From Pseudomonas benzenivorans (GTDB taxonomy: Bacteria > Pseudomonadota > Gammaproteobacteria > Pseudomonadales > Pseudomonadaceae), in assembly GCF_900100495.1 (NCBI RefSeq), contig NZ_FNCT01000010.1:1-64000 (forward strand): DNA of 64,000 nucleotides, written 5' to 3'. Both the position numbers and the translations under genes were made by a program. Of this stretch, positions 9,492 through 18,071 are shown in pieces. The stretch's first letter is position 1. Every line of letters starts with the position of its first letter. Under the pieces are notes generated by a model that saw nothing but the letters and a program-made list of their open reading frames with translations, did not search any database and was not told the origin of the DNA.

Positions 9492-10339
9492 TGCTTGGCC
9501 TCCGCGAGTTTGGCTTGATACGCGGCGAAATCGGCGGTGCCGCGGATGTATGTGTCGATCCAGGCGGTGAAGGTTTCGCGGTCGCGGGCGATCGGGTCCC
9601 AGGCCTGGTAGAAGCGGTTGTCGCGCTCGGAGTAGCCATGGGCGTAGGACGGGTGGGCGCCGCCGGGGACGTGGCAGACCGCGGTCAGGGCCCAGCTCGG
9701 CAGCACGCAGGCGTTCATCGGCGCATTCAGTTCGTCGACGATTTCTTCCACGGTGACGATGCAGCGCTTGGCCGCCAGGGCCGCCTCCTTCTGCACGCCG
9801 AGGATGCCCCAGAGCAGCACGTTGCCCTTGCGGTCGGCCTTCTGCGCGTGGATCACGGTGACGTCCGGGCGCACGCTCGGCACCGCCGCCAGCACTTCGC
9901 CGGTGAACGGGCAGGTGACGGTCTTGAGCAGCGGGTTGACCTTCGGCAGGTCGGAGCCGGCGTAGGCGCGCAGCACCGCGAACGGCAGGCCGGAGGCGCC
10001 GGCGACGTAGGCGTTGGCCATGTCGGCGTGGCTGTGCTCCTCGATTTCCAGCGGCCGGGGCCAGCCCTTCTCCACCGCGTCGCGCAGGCGGTGCAGGGAA
10101 CCGACGCCGGGGTTGCCGCCCCAGGAGAACACCAGCTTCTTCGCGCAGCCGGCGCCGATCAGCAGGTCGTAGACCAGGTCCGGGGTCATCCGCACCAGGG
10201 TCAGCTCGCGCTTGTTCTGGCGGATGATCTCGTGGGACGCCGCGGTCGGGATCAGGTGGGTGAAGCCTTCGAGGGCGACGGTGTCGCCGTCGTTGACGAA
10301 GCGCTGGATCGCCTCGCCAAGGGAAATGAGTTCGGCCAT
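9488..10339 (-). CDS. pcaI: 3-oxoadipate:succinyl-CoA transferase subunit A
   Basis: A 283-residue alpha subunit of the beta-ketoadipate CoA transferase. The family stretch VALEGFTHLIPTAASHEIIR and the SWGGNPGVGSLHRLRDAVE segment are present. ATG 10339 begins MAELISLGEA with GCGAGAG upstream; a farther in-frame start would read through the operator region, so it is rejected. pcaI is the first gene of pcaI-J-F. Three CGAT(T/A)ATCG motifs at 10353-10456 mark PcaR control: PcaR with beta-ketoadipate activates this promoter in Pseudomonas. Confidence 0.95.
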   Translation of the reverse strand: MAELISLGEAIQRFVNDGDTVALEGFTHLIPTAASHEIIRQNKRELTLVRMTPDLVYDLLIGAGCAKKLVFSWGGNPGVGSLHRLRDAVEKGWPRPLEIEEHSHADMANAYVAGASGLPFAVLRAYAGSDLPKVNPLLKTVTCPFTGEVLAAVPSVRPDVTVIHAQKADRKGNVLLWGILGVQKEAALAAKRCIVTVEEIVDELNAPMNACVLPSWALTAVCHVPGGAHPSYAHGYSERDNRFYQAWDPIARDRETFTAWIDTYIRGTADFAAYQAKLAEAKQ

Positions 10340-10352
10340 TGCGGTTGCTCTC

Positions 10353-10456
10353 GCTCGATTATCGGTGCCATCGGTTGCAGGTGGCGGTGAGTTCACCTTA
10401 AACGGGGCCATTGCCCGGAACAATCCGATAATCGCCATAACGTTCGATTATCGAAC
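10353..10456 (-). promoter_or_regulatory. PcaR-type operators in front of pcaI
   Basis: The 15-base motif at 10442-10456 reads GTTCGATAATCGAAC on the minus strand, a perfect palindrome very close to the PcaR site GTTCGATAATCGCAC described for Pseudomonas putida. A second CGATAATCG core lies at 10427-10434 and a third (CGATTATCG) at 10355-10363, near the pcaI start. Operator identity is inferred from the motif and from the presence of pcaR in the window. Confidence 0.8.
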
Positions 10457-10482
10457 CGTTCTTCAGGGCAGCCCCAGGACCT

Positions 10483-11769
10483 TCAGAGCAGGTTCCAGGT
10501 GTAGTTGAAGATCAGCCGGTTCTCGTCGATGTCGCTGCGGTAGTTGGAGCGCGCGGTGACGTTGCGCACGCGCACGCCGAGGCCCTTCAGCGCGCCGCCC
10601 TGCACCGTGTAGCCGATGTCCAGGTCGCGCTCGAAGTCCTCGCCCTCGTAGCGCGGGCCGCCACGGTTGGTGGCCTGCACGTCGACGTTGTCGCCCTGGA
10701 TATAACGCACCCCGGCGATCAGCCCCGGCACGCCCAGGGCGCTGAAGTCGTAGTCGTAGCGCACCTGCCAGGAACGCTCGTCGGCCGAGGCGAACTCGAA
10801 GGTCGGCACCTCGTTGCCCAGCGGCGTGACGTTGGCGAATACCCGCGGGAAGGCGTTGTCGCCGAATATCGCCTGGTAGCCGAGGTAGAAGGTATGGCCG
10901 CCATGCTTGGCCGAGAGCAGGGAAAACAACGCCTGGTTGTCGATCTCGCCGATCAATTGTTTGCCGTCTTCGCTGGAGTCGTAGAAGCCCAGGTTGGCCC
11001 CCAGCACCCAGTCGCCCAGCGGTTCGCTGTGCTTGAGGCTGACGAAGCGCTGGTTGTAGATGTCCTCCAGCTGCGCATACCAGGTGCCGACCGAGCTGCG
11101 GCTGGCGTTGAAGGCATAGTCGGCACCGCCATAGTTGAAGCGGTCGCTGCTGCCGGCGCGTTGCGGCAGGTGGCCGAGCATGGCCAGCATCTTGTAGTCG
11201 CCGGCCTCGTTGCGCAGGCTGGTGGAGCGCAGTTGCCCGGCCTGCAGGGTCAGCCCGGCGATCTCGTTGGAGACCAGGCTGGCGCCCTGGTAGGTCGGCG
11301 GCAATAGACGGATGTCGCTGAAGGTCAGCACCGGCAGGTTGGGCTGCAACTCGCCGATTTTCAGCTCGGTCTTGGACACCCGCAGCTTGGCGGCGACGCC
11401 CAGGCGGCTGTAGTCGTCGGCCGCCTCGCCGCTTTCCAGGGTCGGCAGCAGGCCGGTGCCCACCCGGTCGCGGCTGCTGTCGAGCTTGAGGCCCAACTGG
11501 CCGATGGCGTCGACGCCGAAGCCGACCGGACCCGGGGTGTAGCCGGACTTGAAATTGAGGATGAAGCCCTGGGCCCACTCCTCCGCCTTGGACTGCTGGT
11601 TGGGCCCGACTATGTCGGAGAAGTCGCGGCTGAAGTAGTAGTTGCGCGCGGTCAGGGTCGCGCTGCTGTCCTCGATAAAACCGCCCTCGGCGGCCTGGCT
11701 CAGGCTCGGCAAGGCGGCCACGATGGCCAGCGGCAACAGGCGTAGGGAGGTGCTGCGGTTGTCGTTCAT
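10483..11769 (-). CDS. benF: OprD-family outer-membrane porin, BenF-like
   Basis: A 428-residue outer-membrane channel. A signal peptide (residues 1 to about 26, ending SLSQA/AEGG) precedes an OprD-type barrel that begins FIEDSSATLTARNYYFSRDF and ends in a terminal strand LIFNYTWNLL. OprD proteins of this length and context transport aromatic carboxylates such as benzoate. It lies directly after benE in the same direction, so it is read as BenF. The exact substrate is inferred from context; other OprD paralogues take phenylacetate or vanillate. Confidence 0.85.
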   Translation of the reverse strand: MNDNRSTSLRLLPLAIVAALPSLSQAAEGGFIEDSSATLTARNYYFSRDFSDIVGPNQQSKAEEWAQGFILNFKSGYTPGPVGFGVDAIGQLGLKLDSSRDRVGTGLLPTLESGEAADDYSRLGVAAKLRVSKTELKIGELQPNLPVLTFSDIRLLPPTYQGASLVSNEIAGLTLQAGQLRSTSLRNEAGDYKMLAMLGHLPQRAGSSDRFNYGGADYAFNASRSSVGTWYAQLEDIYNQRFVSLKHSEPLGDWVLGANLGFYDSSEDGKQLIGEIDNQALFSLLSAKHGGHTFYLGYQAIFGDNAFPRVFANVTPLGNEVPTFEFASADERSWQVRYDYDFSALGVPGLIAGVRYIQGDNVDVQATNRGGPRYEGEDFERDLDIGYTVQGGALKGLGVRVRNVTARSNYRSDIDENRLIFNYTWNLL

Positions 11770-11898
11770 AGCGGGCTCTTGTTGTTATTCAAGGTTGCAG
11801 AAACCCACCCCGGCGCGCTGGGCGGGCCGGTGCTGCAAGGCATGGCGGGGGTTATGTGGCGGCCGTCAGGGCCGCGCACAAAGTGGGGATTGGATCGA

Positions 11899-13125
11899 TC
11901 AGGGCGCGGCCTCAGTCGTGGAGCCCAGGGTTCTGCTGGCCGGGGCGGCTCGGCTCGGAGCAGCGCGCCGACTCAGCAGCAGATGGGCGGCGATGCCGAA
12001 CGCCAGGCCCCAGAAGGCCGCCGACAGACCGAGCAAGGACATGCCCGAGGCGGAAACCAGGAAGGTGATCAGCGCCGCCTCGCGGTCATCCGGCTGGGCC
12101 ATGGCGCCGGCCAGTGCGCCGGCGATGGCGCCGAACAAAGCCAGGCCGGCCAGGGCGGCGATCAGCTCCTTGGGAAAGGCGCTGAACAGCGACACCAGGG
12201 TCGCGCCGAACAGGCCCAGCAGCAGGTAGGCCAGGCCGCCGACCACCCCGGCGACATAGCGCCGGGTCGGGTCTTCATGGGCTTCGCGGCCGGTGCAGAT
12301 GGCCGCGGTGATCGCCGCCAGGTTCAGGCCGTGGCAGGCGAACGGCGCCAGCAGCAAGGAGCCCAGGGCGCTGCTGGCGATGAGCGGGCTGGCCGGGGTC
12401 GAGTAGCCGGCATTGCGCAGCACCGCCATGCCCGGCACGAACTGCCCGGTGAGCGCCAGCATCACCAGCGGCAGGGCGATGTTCAGGGTCGCCGCCAGGC
12501 TGAACTCCGGGCTGATCCACACCGGCGTGGCCAGGCCGATGACCAGGGCGTCCTGGCGCAGGTCGCCAGTGGCGAAGGCGATGGTGCAGCCGACCAGCAG
12601 CACCGCCAGCACCGCGTAGCGCGGCGACAGGCGCTTGACCAACAGGTAGCTGAAGAACATCGCCAGCACCAGCAGCGGCTTGGCCCGCAACGAGACGAAC
12701 AGGCCGGTGCCGAAGCTGAACAGGATGCCGGCCAGCATGCCGGCGGCAATCGCCGCCGGCAGCTTGCCGATAAGGCGGTCGAAGGCGCCGCTGATGCCGA
12801 CCAGGAAGATGATCAGGCTGGCGACCATATAGGCGCCGACCGCCTGGTTCAGGCTGATCTGCGGCAGCAACGACACCAGCAACGCCGAGCCCGGCGCCGA
12901 CCAGGCGATGATGATGGGCACGCGGTAGCGCAGGCTGAGGCCGATGCCGAGCAGCGCGCTGCCGATGGAAATCGCCCAGACCCAGGACGCCAGCACGGCA
13001 TGCGACAGGCCGGCGCTGTCGGCCGCCTGGAAGATGATCACCAGCGGACCGGCGTAGGAAATCACCGTGGCGATAAAGCCGGCCACCAGGGCGGACAGGG
13101 AGAAATCGTTGATCAAGGCTTTCAT
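11899..13125 (-). CDS. benE: Benzoate/H+ symporter
   Basis: A 408-residue inner-membrane protein with about 12 hydrophobic segments, of the BenE family of benzoate transporters. The N-terminus MKALINDFSLSALVAGFIAT and the conserved CHGLNLAAITAAICTG segment are characteristic. ATG 13125 is chosen because the upstream in-frame sequence is arginine-rich and crosses a REP-like palindrome; GCGAGG lies just upstream. It follows catA and precedes the porin gene, so both membranes get a benzoate entry route alongside BenK. Confidence 0.92.
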   Translation of the reverse strand: MKALINDFSLSALVAGFIATVISYAGPLVIIFQAADSAGLSHAVLASWVWAISIGSALLGIGLSLRYRVPIIIAWSAPGSALLVSLLPQISLNQAVGAYMVASLIIFLVGISGAFDRLIGKLPAAIAAGMLAGILFSFGTGLFVSLRAKPLLVLAMFFSYLLVKRLSPRYAVLAVLLVGCTIAFATGDLRQDALVIGLATPVWISPEFSLAATLNIALPLVMLALTGQFVPGMAVLRNAGYSTPASPLIASSALGSLLLAPFACHGLNLAAITAAICTGREAHEDPTRRYVAGVVGGLAYLLLGLFGATLVSLFSAFPKELIAALAGLALFGAIAGALAGAMAQPDDREAALITFLVSASGMSLLGLSAAFWGLAFGIAAHLLLSRRAAPSRAAPASRTLGSTTEAAP

Positions 13126-13199
13126 CGGGCCTCGCAAGGTATCAATGGCGCTCCTCGGGGAGCGCTCTCGTTGTAACCGCAGGGTGTGCAGGCAGCCCC

Positions 13200-13303
13200 G
13201 TAGGAGCGGGCCATGCCCGCGATCGCGGCCACGGGCCGCTCCTACAAAAAGCACGCCCGCCTCACTCGCGCAGAAGGATCCCGGTGCGCGCAGCGCACCC
13301 TAC
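13200..13303. repeat. REP-like palindrome plus GTGCGC/GCACCCTAC element between catA and benE
   Basis: GTAGGAGCGGGCCATGCCCG pairs with GGCCACGGGCCGCTCCTAC at 13200-13245. A second element, GGTGCGCGCAGCGCACCCTA, lies at 13283-13303. Together they occupy most of the 183 bases between benE and catA. Confidence 0.78.
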
Positions 13304-13308
13304 GGTCC

Positions 13309-14250
13309 TCAGGCCTGTTGCAACGCGCGCGGGCGCTGGCTGCGCCGCTCGGCCTGCGGCGCCGGGGCCTTCTGCAGCTGGAAGTCGAACGCCAGCGTGG
13401 CGAAGCGGCTGCCTTGCACGCCACGTTCATGGGCGGCAGCGGCGTCCTCGACGAACTTGATATCGCCGACCAGGCCGTCGCGGGTGGCGTAGGCGAAGTC
13501 GTCCCACAGGTACTGCTCGCCGGCCAGGTTGATCTGGGTGGTCAGATGGCGATGGCCAGGGGCGGAGATGAAGAAGTGGATGTGCGCCGGACGCTGGCCG
13601 TGGCGGCCGAGCAGGTCCAGGCATTCCTGGGTCGGGCCGTCCGGGGCGCAGCCGTAGCCGTTGGGCACGATGCTGCGGGCGCGGTAGCGGCCTTCGCTGT
13701 CGGTGACGATGCGCCGGCGCAGGTTGTAGGCCGACTGGCTCTTGTCGAAGTAGGAGTAGTTGCCCTGGGTGTTGGCGTGCCACAGGTCGACCACCGCGCC
13801 GGCCACCGGCTGCCCCTGGGTGTCGGTCACCACGCCTTCGAGGAACATCACGGTGGCGCGGTCCAACTCGCTGCCATCGTCCATCCGCGCTTCGCCTTCG
13901 ACCAGCGGCGCGCCGGCGACATACAGCGGGCCCTCGATGGTGCGCGGGGTGCCGCCGGTCAGGCCGGCCTCGGCGTCCTTGGCATCCTGCAGGATGTCGA
14001 GGAAGTGCTCCAGGCCCAGGCCCGGCACCAGCAGGCCGACTTCATTGCGCCCGCCCAGGCGGTTCAGGTAGTCGACGGTCTTCCAGAACTCGTCGTCGGT
14101 GATTTCCAGGTCTTCGATGATCTTCGCCGCATCGTTGATGATGCGCAGCATGATCTGCTTGACCCGCGGGCTGCCCTGCTGGTTGTTGAGGCCGCTGGCT
14201 TCTTTGAACAGGTCCTGGATTTCGGCGGTGTGGCTGACTTTAACGCTCAT
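13309..14250 (-). CDS. catA: Catechol 1,2-dioxygenase
   Basis: A 313-residue intradiol dioxygenase that opens catechol to cis,cis-muconate. The four Fe(III) ligands are visible: Tyr165 in NYSYFD, Tyr199 in VPNGYGCAP, and His223 and His225 in RPAHIHFF. The N-terminal helical linker domain is complete. Start ATG 14250 has GAGGACA upstream and gives the usual N-terminus (MSVKVSHTAEIQDLF). It is the third gene of catB-C-A, 32 bases after catC. Confidence 0.96.
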   Translation of the reverse strand: MSVKVSHTAEIQDLFKEASGLNNQQGSPRVKQIMLRIINDAAKIIEDLEITDDEFWKTVDYLNRLGGRNEVGLLVPGLGLEHFLDILQDAKDAEAGLTGGTPRTIEGPLYVAGAPLVEGEARMDDGSELDRATVMFLEGVVTDTQGQPVAGAVVDLWHANTQGNYSYFDKSQSAYNLRRRIVTDSEGRYRARSIVPNGYGCAPDGPTQECLDLLGRHGQRPAHIHFFISAPGHRHLTTQINLAGEQYLWDDFAYATRDGLVGDIKFVEDAAAAHERGVQGSRFATLAFDFQLQKAPAPQAERRSQRPRALQQA

Positions 14251-14282
14251 GATGGTGTCCTCGGTTTTTGTTGTAGGGCTAA

Positions 14283-14573
14283 TCAACGGTCGTCGTCACG
14301 GATCGACGAGGGATGCCGGCACAGGGCGTCGATCTCGATCTCCATGTAGGGAAACAGCGGCAGCTGCAGCAGGGTGTCGTGCAGCTCCTCGACGCTTGCC
14401 AGGTCGAAGACGCTGTAGTTGGCGTACTGCCCGGCGATGCGCCACAGGTGGCGCCACTTGCCCTCGCGCATCAGGCGCTGGGCCAGTTCCTTCTCGTCCG
14501 CCTTGATCTGGGCGGCCTTGGCCGGGTCCATGTCGACGGGCAATTTCACGGTCATCTTCACGTGGAACAGCAT
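14283..14573 (-). CDS. catC: Muconolactone delta-isomerase
   Basis: A 96-residue enzyme that isomerises muconolactone to beta-ketoadipate enol-lactone. The sequence MLFHVKMTVKLPVDMDPAKA, the GKWRHLWRIAGQYANYSVFD core and the C-terminal LCRHPSS are near-identical to known CatC. Two in-frame ATGs lie six bases apart (14579 and 14573); GAGAGGAA is better spaced for the second, which also gives the standard 96-residue length. It lies 17 bases after catB. Confidence 0.96.
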   Translation of the reverse strand: MLFHVKMTVKLPVDMDPAKAAQIKADEKELAQRLMREGKWRHLWRIAGQYANYSVFDLASVEELHDTLLQLPLFPYMEIEIDALCRHPSSIRDDDR

Positions 14574-14590
14574 GGGCATTTCCTCTCAGG

Positions 14591-15712
14591 TCATTTGCGG
14601 GCGAAGAACGCCAGGCGCTCTTCGTCCAGGCTCAGGCCGAGGCCCGGGGTACGTGGCACCTGCAGGGCGAAGTCGCGGTACTGCGGGGCCTCGCGGACGA
14701 TCTCCTCGGTCAGCAGCAGCGGGCCGAACAGTTCGGTGCCCCAGGTCAGCTGGCGCAGGGTGAGGAAGGCGTGGGCCGAGGCCAGGGTGCCGATCGAGCC
14801 TTCGAGCATGGTGCCGCCGTACAGGGCGATGCCCGCTGCCTCGGCGATCGCCGCGGTGCGCAGCACGGCGCGCGGGCCGCCGTTCTTGGCGATCTTCAGG
14901 GCGAAGATGCTGGCCGCGCCGTCGGCGGCCAGGCTGAAGGCGTCCGCGACGCTCTCGATCGATTCGTCGGCCATGATCGGTGCCGGGCTGCGCCGATTGA
15001 GGCGCACCTGCCCGGCGCGGTTGATCCGCGCAATCGGCTGTTCGATCAGGTCGATGCCGTGGTCGCCGAGCACCTGACAGGCGCGCAGGGCCACCGATTC
15101 GTCCCAGGCCTGGTTGACGTCGACACGCACGCTGGCCGCATCGCCGAGGGCCTGCTTGATCGCGATCACGTGCTTGAGGTCGCGCCCCACCTCGCCGGCA
15201 CCGATCTTCAGCTTGAAGATGCGGTGCCGGCGAATTTCCAGCATGTGCTGCGCTTCGGCGATGTCCCGGGCGGTGTCGCCGCTGGCCAGGGTCCAGGCCA
15301 CCTCCAGGCTGTCGCGCACCCGTCCGCCGAGCAGTTCGCTGACCGCCAGGCCGAGGCGCTTGCCCTGGGCGTCGAGCAGCGCGCTTTCCAGGCCGGACTT
15401 GGCGAAGCTGTTGCCCTTGGCCGCCTGGTCCAGGCGCTGCATGCAGGCGTTGATGTTGCTCGCGTCCTGACCGAGCAGCAGCGGACCGAGGTGGCTGTCG
15501 ATGTTCTGCTTGATGCTCTCCGGGCTCTCGTTGCCGTAGGCCAGGCCACCGATGGTGGTGGACTCGCCGAGGCCTTCGATGCCGTCGGCACAGCGCAGGC
15601 GGATGACCACCAGGGTCTGCTGCTGCATGCAGTGCATCGCCAGCTTGTGCGGGCGGATGGTCGGCAGATCGACGATGATCGCCTCGATGCTTTCGATCAG
15701 GACTTGGCTCAT
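14591..15712 (-). CDS. catB: Muconate cycloisomerase I
   Basis: A 373-residue enolase-superfamily enzyme that lactonises cis,cis-muconate to muconolactone. The catalytic lysine pair FKLKIG gives Lys167 and Lys169. Metal ligands Asp198 (RVDVNQAWD), Glu224 (LIEQP) and Asp249 (MADES) sit at the same numbers as in P. putida muconate lactonising enzyme. It leads catB-C-A. The 67 bases separating it from benK are largely a palindrome, and no CatR-type gene or obvious LysR operator lies next to it. Confidence 0.96.
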   Translation of the reverse strand: MSQVLIESIEAIIVDLPTIRPHKLAMHCMQQQTLVVIRLRCADGIEGLGESTTIGGLAYGNESPESIKQNIDSHLGPLLLGQDASNINACMQRLDQAAKGNSFAKSGLESALLDAQGKRLGLAVSELLGGRVRDSLEVAWTLASGDTARDIAEAQHMLEIRRHRIFKLKIGAGEVGRDLKHVIAIKQALGDAASVRVDVNQAWDESVALRACQVLGDHGIDLIEQPIARINRAGQVRLNRRSPAPIMADESIESVADAFSLAADGAASIFALKIAKNGGPRAVLRTAAIAEAAGIALYGGTMLEGSIGTLASAHAFLTLRQLTWGTELFGPLLLTEEIVREAPQYRDFALQVPRTPGLGLSLDEERLAFFARK

Positions 15713-15730
15713 TTCAGTCTTCCAGTCAGT

Positions 15731-15772
15731 CTCCCCTCTCCCACCTGTGGGAGAGGGGCCGGGGGTGAGGGC
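15731..15772. repeat. CTCCCCTCTCCC/GGGAGAGGGG palindrome between benK and catB
   Basis: CCCCTCTCCCACCTGTGGGA continues GAGGGGCCGGGGGTGAGGG. It is the same family as 2397 and 7384. It occupies the place where a separate cat promoter would be expected. Confidence 0.7.
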
Positions 15773-15779
15773 TACAGGC

Positions 15780-17120
15780 TCAGGCCTTGGCCGCCGTCAG
15801 CGCCACCGACGCGGCCTGCCGGCGCTGGCCACTGAGGGTGAACACCGTCATGGCGATGGCGGCGATGGCACCGGGTACGGCGAAGGCCATGAAATTCAGC
15901 TGCAGCGGCAGGTTGATGCCCAGCAGCGCGCCGCCCAGCAGCGGGCCGACGATGGCGCCGTTGCGGCCGATGCCCGAGGCCCAGCCGAGGCCGGTGGAGC
16001 GGATCGACAGGCCGTAGAACTGCGCGGCGCCGGCGTACAGGAGGATCTGCGTGCCGATGGTGGTGGCGCCGGCGACGAAGATCAGCAGGTAGAGCACAGG
16101 CGTCGGGCTCTTGAAGCCCAGCAGGCTGATCGACAGGCCGGCGGCGACGAAGAACGCCACCATCACCTTGCCCAGGTCGAAGCGGTCGCCCAACCAGCCG
16201 CCGAGGATGGCGCCGGCCATGCCGCCGAAGTTCAGCGCCAGCAGGAACGACAGGCTGGAACCCAGGCTGTAGCCGGCGCCCCCCATCAGCTTGGGCAGCC
16301 AGGAGCTCAGCGCGTAGACCATCAGCAGGCAGCAGAAGAACGCCAGCCACAGGCACAGGGTGCGCAGCGCACGGCCGTCGCGGAACAGTTCGAGCACGGC
16401 GACGCCCTTGCCCTTGCTGTCGCTCAGCAGCAGCTGGTCATCGGCACCGATCGACTGGTCCGGCTCGATCTTGGCGAGGATGGCGCGGGCCTGGGCGGTG
16501 CGGCCCTGGCGCACGAGGAAGCCGATCGACTCGGGCAGCAGCCAGAGGATCAGCGGCAGCAACAGCAGCGGCACGGCCGCGGCGAAGAACATCGCCTCCC
16601 AGCCGAAACGCGGCAGCATGTAGATGCCGACGCCGGCCGAGAGCATGCCGCCCACCGAATAGCCGCTGAACATCACCGCCACCAGGGTGCTGCGCAGGCG
16701 CTTGGGTGCGTACTCGTTCATCAAGGCCACCGCGTTGGGCATCAGGCCGCCGCAACCGAGGCCGGCGACGAAGCGGCAGAGGCCGAACTCGGTCGGGTTG
16801 CCGGCGAAGCCGTTGACGATGGTGGCGCCGGAGAACAGCGCGAAGCAGATGGCGATGCCCTTCTTGCGGCCGATCCTGTCGGCCAGGGTGCCGAAGCCTA
16901 AGGCGCCGAACATCATGCCGAACAGCGCGTAGCTGCCCAGGGCGCCGGCCTGCAGCGGGGTCAGGCCCCACTCCTGCATGATCGCCGGCAGCACCACGCC
17001 GTAGATGAACAGGTCGTAGCCGTCGAAGATCAGCAGCAGCGCGCAGAGCGCCATGACCATCCAGTGGAAGCGGGTGAAGCGGGCGTTGTCTATCGCCTGG
17101 TTGACGTCTATCTGTCGCAT
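15780..17120 (-). CDS. benK: Benzoate MFS transporter
   Basis: A 446-residue major facilitator of the aromatic acid:H+ symporter family, with 12 predicted membrane segments. The family signature FDGYDLFIYG with acidic residues in the first helix and the loop motif GTLADRIGRKKGI between helices 2 and 3 are intact. ATG 17120 (MRQIDVNQAIDNARF) is chosen over an upstream in-frame TTG because it gives the standard BenK/PcaK N-terminus and has AGAGAG upstream. It sits between benD and catB in one direction, consistent with uptake of benzoate. Confidence 0.93.
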   Translation of the reverse strand: MRQIDVNQAIDNARFTRFHWMVMALCALLLIFDGYDLFIYGVVLPAIMQEWGLTPLQAGALGSYALFGMMFGALGFGTLADRIGRKKGIAICFALFSGATIVNGFAGNPTEFGLCRFVAGLGCGGLMPNAVALMNEYAPKRLRSTLVAVMFSGYSVGGMLSAGVGIYMLPRFGWEAMFFAAAVPLLLLPLILWLLPESIGFLVRQGRTAQARAILAKIEPDQSIGADDQLLLSDSKGKGVAVLELFRDGRALRTLCLWLAFFCCLLMVYALSSWLPKLMGGAGYSLGSSLSFLLALNFGGMAGAILGGWLGDRFDLGKVMVAFFVAAGLSISLLGFKSPTPVLYLLIFVAGATTIGTQILLYAGAAQFYGLSIRSTGLGWASGIGRNGAIVGPLLGGALLGINLPLQLNFMAFAVPGAIAAIAMTVFTLSGQRRQAASVALTAAKA

Positions 17121-17192
17121 GGCATGGGTTCTCTCTTTTGTTTTTGTTGTGAACAACTCGGTTGCTTTGTGCAGGAGCCGGGGATGGTGCTG

Positions 17193-17957
17193 TCAGCCGA
17201 GATCACCGCCGCCCACCGGCAGGGTCACGCCGGTGATGTAGGCGGCCTCGTCGGAAGCCAGGAAGAGGATCGCGCCGGCCTGCTCGTCGATGGTCCCGTA
17301 GCGTTTCATCAGGCTACTGCTGAGGGTCTGGTCGACGATCTGCTGGTACCAGGCCTTGTCCTGCTCGCTCTGCGCGGCGGCGTTGCGCGGAATGCGCCGG
17401 GGCGGCGCCTCGGTGCCGCCGGGGGCGGTGGCGTTGACCCGGATGCCGCGCTCGGCGGTCTCGAAGGCCAGGCAGGCGGTCAGCGCATTGACCCCGCCCT
17501 TGGCCGCGCCGTAGGGCACGCGGTTGACCCCGCGGGTGGCGATCGAGGAAACGTTGACGATGGCCCCGCTGCCCTGTTCGAGCATCGGCGGCAGCGCAGC
17601 GTGGCAGCACCACAGGGTCGGGAACAGCGAGCGGCGCACCTCGGCCTCGATCTCGTGCTCGCGGTAGTGCTCGAACGGCTTGGCCCAGATGGTGCCGCCG
17701 ACATTGTTGACCAGGATGTCGAGGCGGCCGAAGCGCTCGAGCGCCGCAGCCATCACCCGCTGGCACTCGGCGAACTGCTCGAGGTCGGCGGTCAGGCAGA
17801 GTGCGGCTTGCTGCTCGACCAGCTCGAACACCAGTTCGGAGCGGTCCACCGCCACCACCTGGGCGCCCTCCTCCAGCAGCCGCTCGGCCACGCGCCGGCC
17901 GATGCCCTGGGCGGCGCCGGTGACCACGGCGACCTTGTTATGGAAACGCTTGTTCAT
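17193..17957 (-). CDS. benD: 1,6-dihydroxycyclohexa-2,4-diene-1-carboxylate dehydrogenase
   Basis: A 254-residue short-chain dehydrogenase that oxidises and decarboxylates benzoate cis-diol to catechol with NAD+. The cofactor motif TGAAQGIG is at residues 13-20, NNVGG near 84-88, and the catalytic set includes serine near 137-138, Tyr149 and Lys153 (PYGAAKGG). Its position directly after benC and the PLWCCHAAL-type segment fit BenD/XylL rather than a generic SDR. Confidence 0.94.
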   Translation of the reverse strand: MNKRFHNKVAVVTGAAQGIGRRVAERLLEEGAQVVAVDRSELVFELVEQQAALCLTADLEQFAECQRVMAAALERFGRLDILVNNVGGTIWAKPFEHYREHEIEAEVRRSLFPTLWCCHAALPPMLEQGSGAIVNVSSIATRGVNRVPYGAAKGGVNALTACLAFETAERGIRVNATAPGGTEAPPRRIPRNAAAQSEQDKAWYQQIVDQTLSSSLMKRYGTIDEQAGAILFLASDEAAYITGVTLPVGGGDLG

Positions 17958-17973
17958 GAACCACCTCGGTTGC

Positions 17974-17998
17974 GTAGCCCGGATGCAATCCGGGGGAA
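17974..17998. repeat. GTAGCCCGGATGCAATCCGGGGGAA element
   Basis: CCCGGATGCAATCCGGG is a short palindrome between benC and benD. The same core occurs at 42940-42960, and a damaged copy lies near 47890. Confidence 0.65.
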
Positions 17999-18071
17999 TC
18001 CGACAGAACCCCCCGAGCTACTGCACGAATAAAACAGGCCCGCTCACCCAGTAAGCGGACCAAAGGAGCCT

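Noticed and set aside
11779..13176. Long plus-strand open frame opposite benE
   Set aside because: Low-complexity Q/R/A/D-rich translation, antisense to a clear 12-helix transporter; treated as a shadow frame.
17974..18062. Treating the benC-benD gap as a terminator
   Set aside because: The palindromes there lack a T-run in the direction of transcription, and benD function requires co-expression with benABC; classified as a dispersed repeat.
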